Source: Delftia acidovorans (GTDB taxonomy: Bacteria > Pseudomonadota > Gammaproteobacteria > Burkholderiales > Burkholderiaceae_C). Taken from it: DNA of 63,976 nt. Shown here one piece after another: positions 63,865-63,976 of this stretch; the first letter of the stretch is position 1; each line of letters starts with the position of its first letter. Both the position numbers and the translations under genes were made by a program. The stretch is from NCBI GenBank assembly GCA_031286585.1, contig JAITUC010000033.1:1-63976 (forward strand), written 5' to 3'. Below the pieces are notes generated by a model that saw only the letters and a program-made list of their open reading frames with translations, was not told the origin of the DNA and made no database searches.

Positions 63865-63976
63865 ATGACACGCCGAGTCACCATACACACGCCATTGGGC
63901 GAGCAGCTGCATTTCCGTGAATTGCGCGGCCAGGAAAACATCAGCCAGCTCTTCAGCCTCGATGTGGAAATGCTCA
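63865..63976 (+). CDS. vgrG: Type VI secretion spike protein VgrG, N-terminus (3' truncated)
   Basis: Only 37 residues are present before the window ends: MTRRVTIHTPLGEQLHFREL, then RGQENISQLFSLDVEML. The pattern TPLG...L.FREL.G.E.ISQLF.FDV is the opening of VgrG/TssI (Rhs-type) proteins, the trimeric spike of the type VI apparatus. VgrG genes often precede effector and immunity genes, which would lie beyond the window. The ATG at 63865 is the first in frame and fits the family start. Confidence 0.8.
   Translation, partial: MTRRVTIHTPLGEQLHFRELRGQENISQLFSLDVEML

Overview
The window is GC-rich, densely coded DNA from a betaproteobacterium. Gene content points to Burkholderiales, family Comamonadaceae, and probably a Delftia- or Comamonas-like organism. 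The clues are Bug-type (TctC) binding proteins, a split pntAA/pntAB/pntB transhydrogenase, gatCAB divergent from mreBCD-mrdA, ilvE next to a polysaccharide cluster, and two copies of a hairpin repeat of the kind scattered through Comamonadaceae genomes. The genus is inference. I see no rRNA, CRISPR array, insertion sequence or complete prophage.

Layout. 1-5021: end of an unknown gene, a TauE/SafE exporter, and a polar amino-acid ABC importer with two tandem binding proteins, each followed or preceded by an intrinsic terminator. 5057-9896 (minus): elongasome operon mreB-mreC-mreD-mrdA. 10109-13409: gatC-gatA-gatB. 13453-24665: mixed metabolic and membrane genes (Bug binding protein, serine hydrolase, HPP-CBS protein, serA, nitroreductase, PQQ dehydrogenase). 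24673-29123: pyrE and xth head to head, then the proton-translocating transhydrogenase operon. 29444-34707: zinc ribbon, glyoxalase-II-like hydrolase, aldehyde dehydrogenase, M48 protease, DMT exporter and AraC regulator. 34794-38244: AmpG-like permease, then a CpxR/CpxA-like two-component pair with a perfect CpxR-type box in front. 38260-39012 (minus): a small cassette of unknown genes behind a leader able to form several mutually exclusive RNA stems; this is the least explained part of the window. 39072-41846: LysR regulator, MFS pump and a small SnoaL-like protein. 41869-47228: polysaccharide or LPS-core glycosyltransferase cluster with an O-antigen ligase/polymerase. 47260-56176: ilvE, radA, initiator tRNA, siderophore-interacting protein with MarR regulator, alr, lplT, a DMT transporter and an AmiS/UreI channel. 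56485-60685: ProQ-family RNA chaperone, then glcE, a YoaK-like gene and glcF. 60827-63598: nitrogen operon (TorF porin, glnK, amt) behind a sigma-54 promoter and two NtrC-type sites. 63865 to the end: start of a type VI secretion vgrG.

Themes. Much of the window concerns the cell envelope: wall elongation (mre/mrdA), muropeptide recycling (ampG), D-alanine supply (alr), lysophospholipid return (lplT), envelope-stress sensing (Cpx-like) and surface polysaccharide. A second theme is nitrogen: sigma-54/NtrC control of glnK-amt, an amide/urea channel and an amino-acid importer. Starts were chosen by ribosome-binding sites, signal peptides and family length, so many are shorter than the longest possible reading frame. 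Long reading frames on the opposite strand of high-GC genes were not taken as genes.
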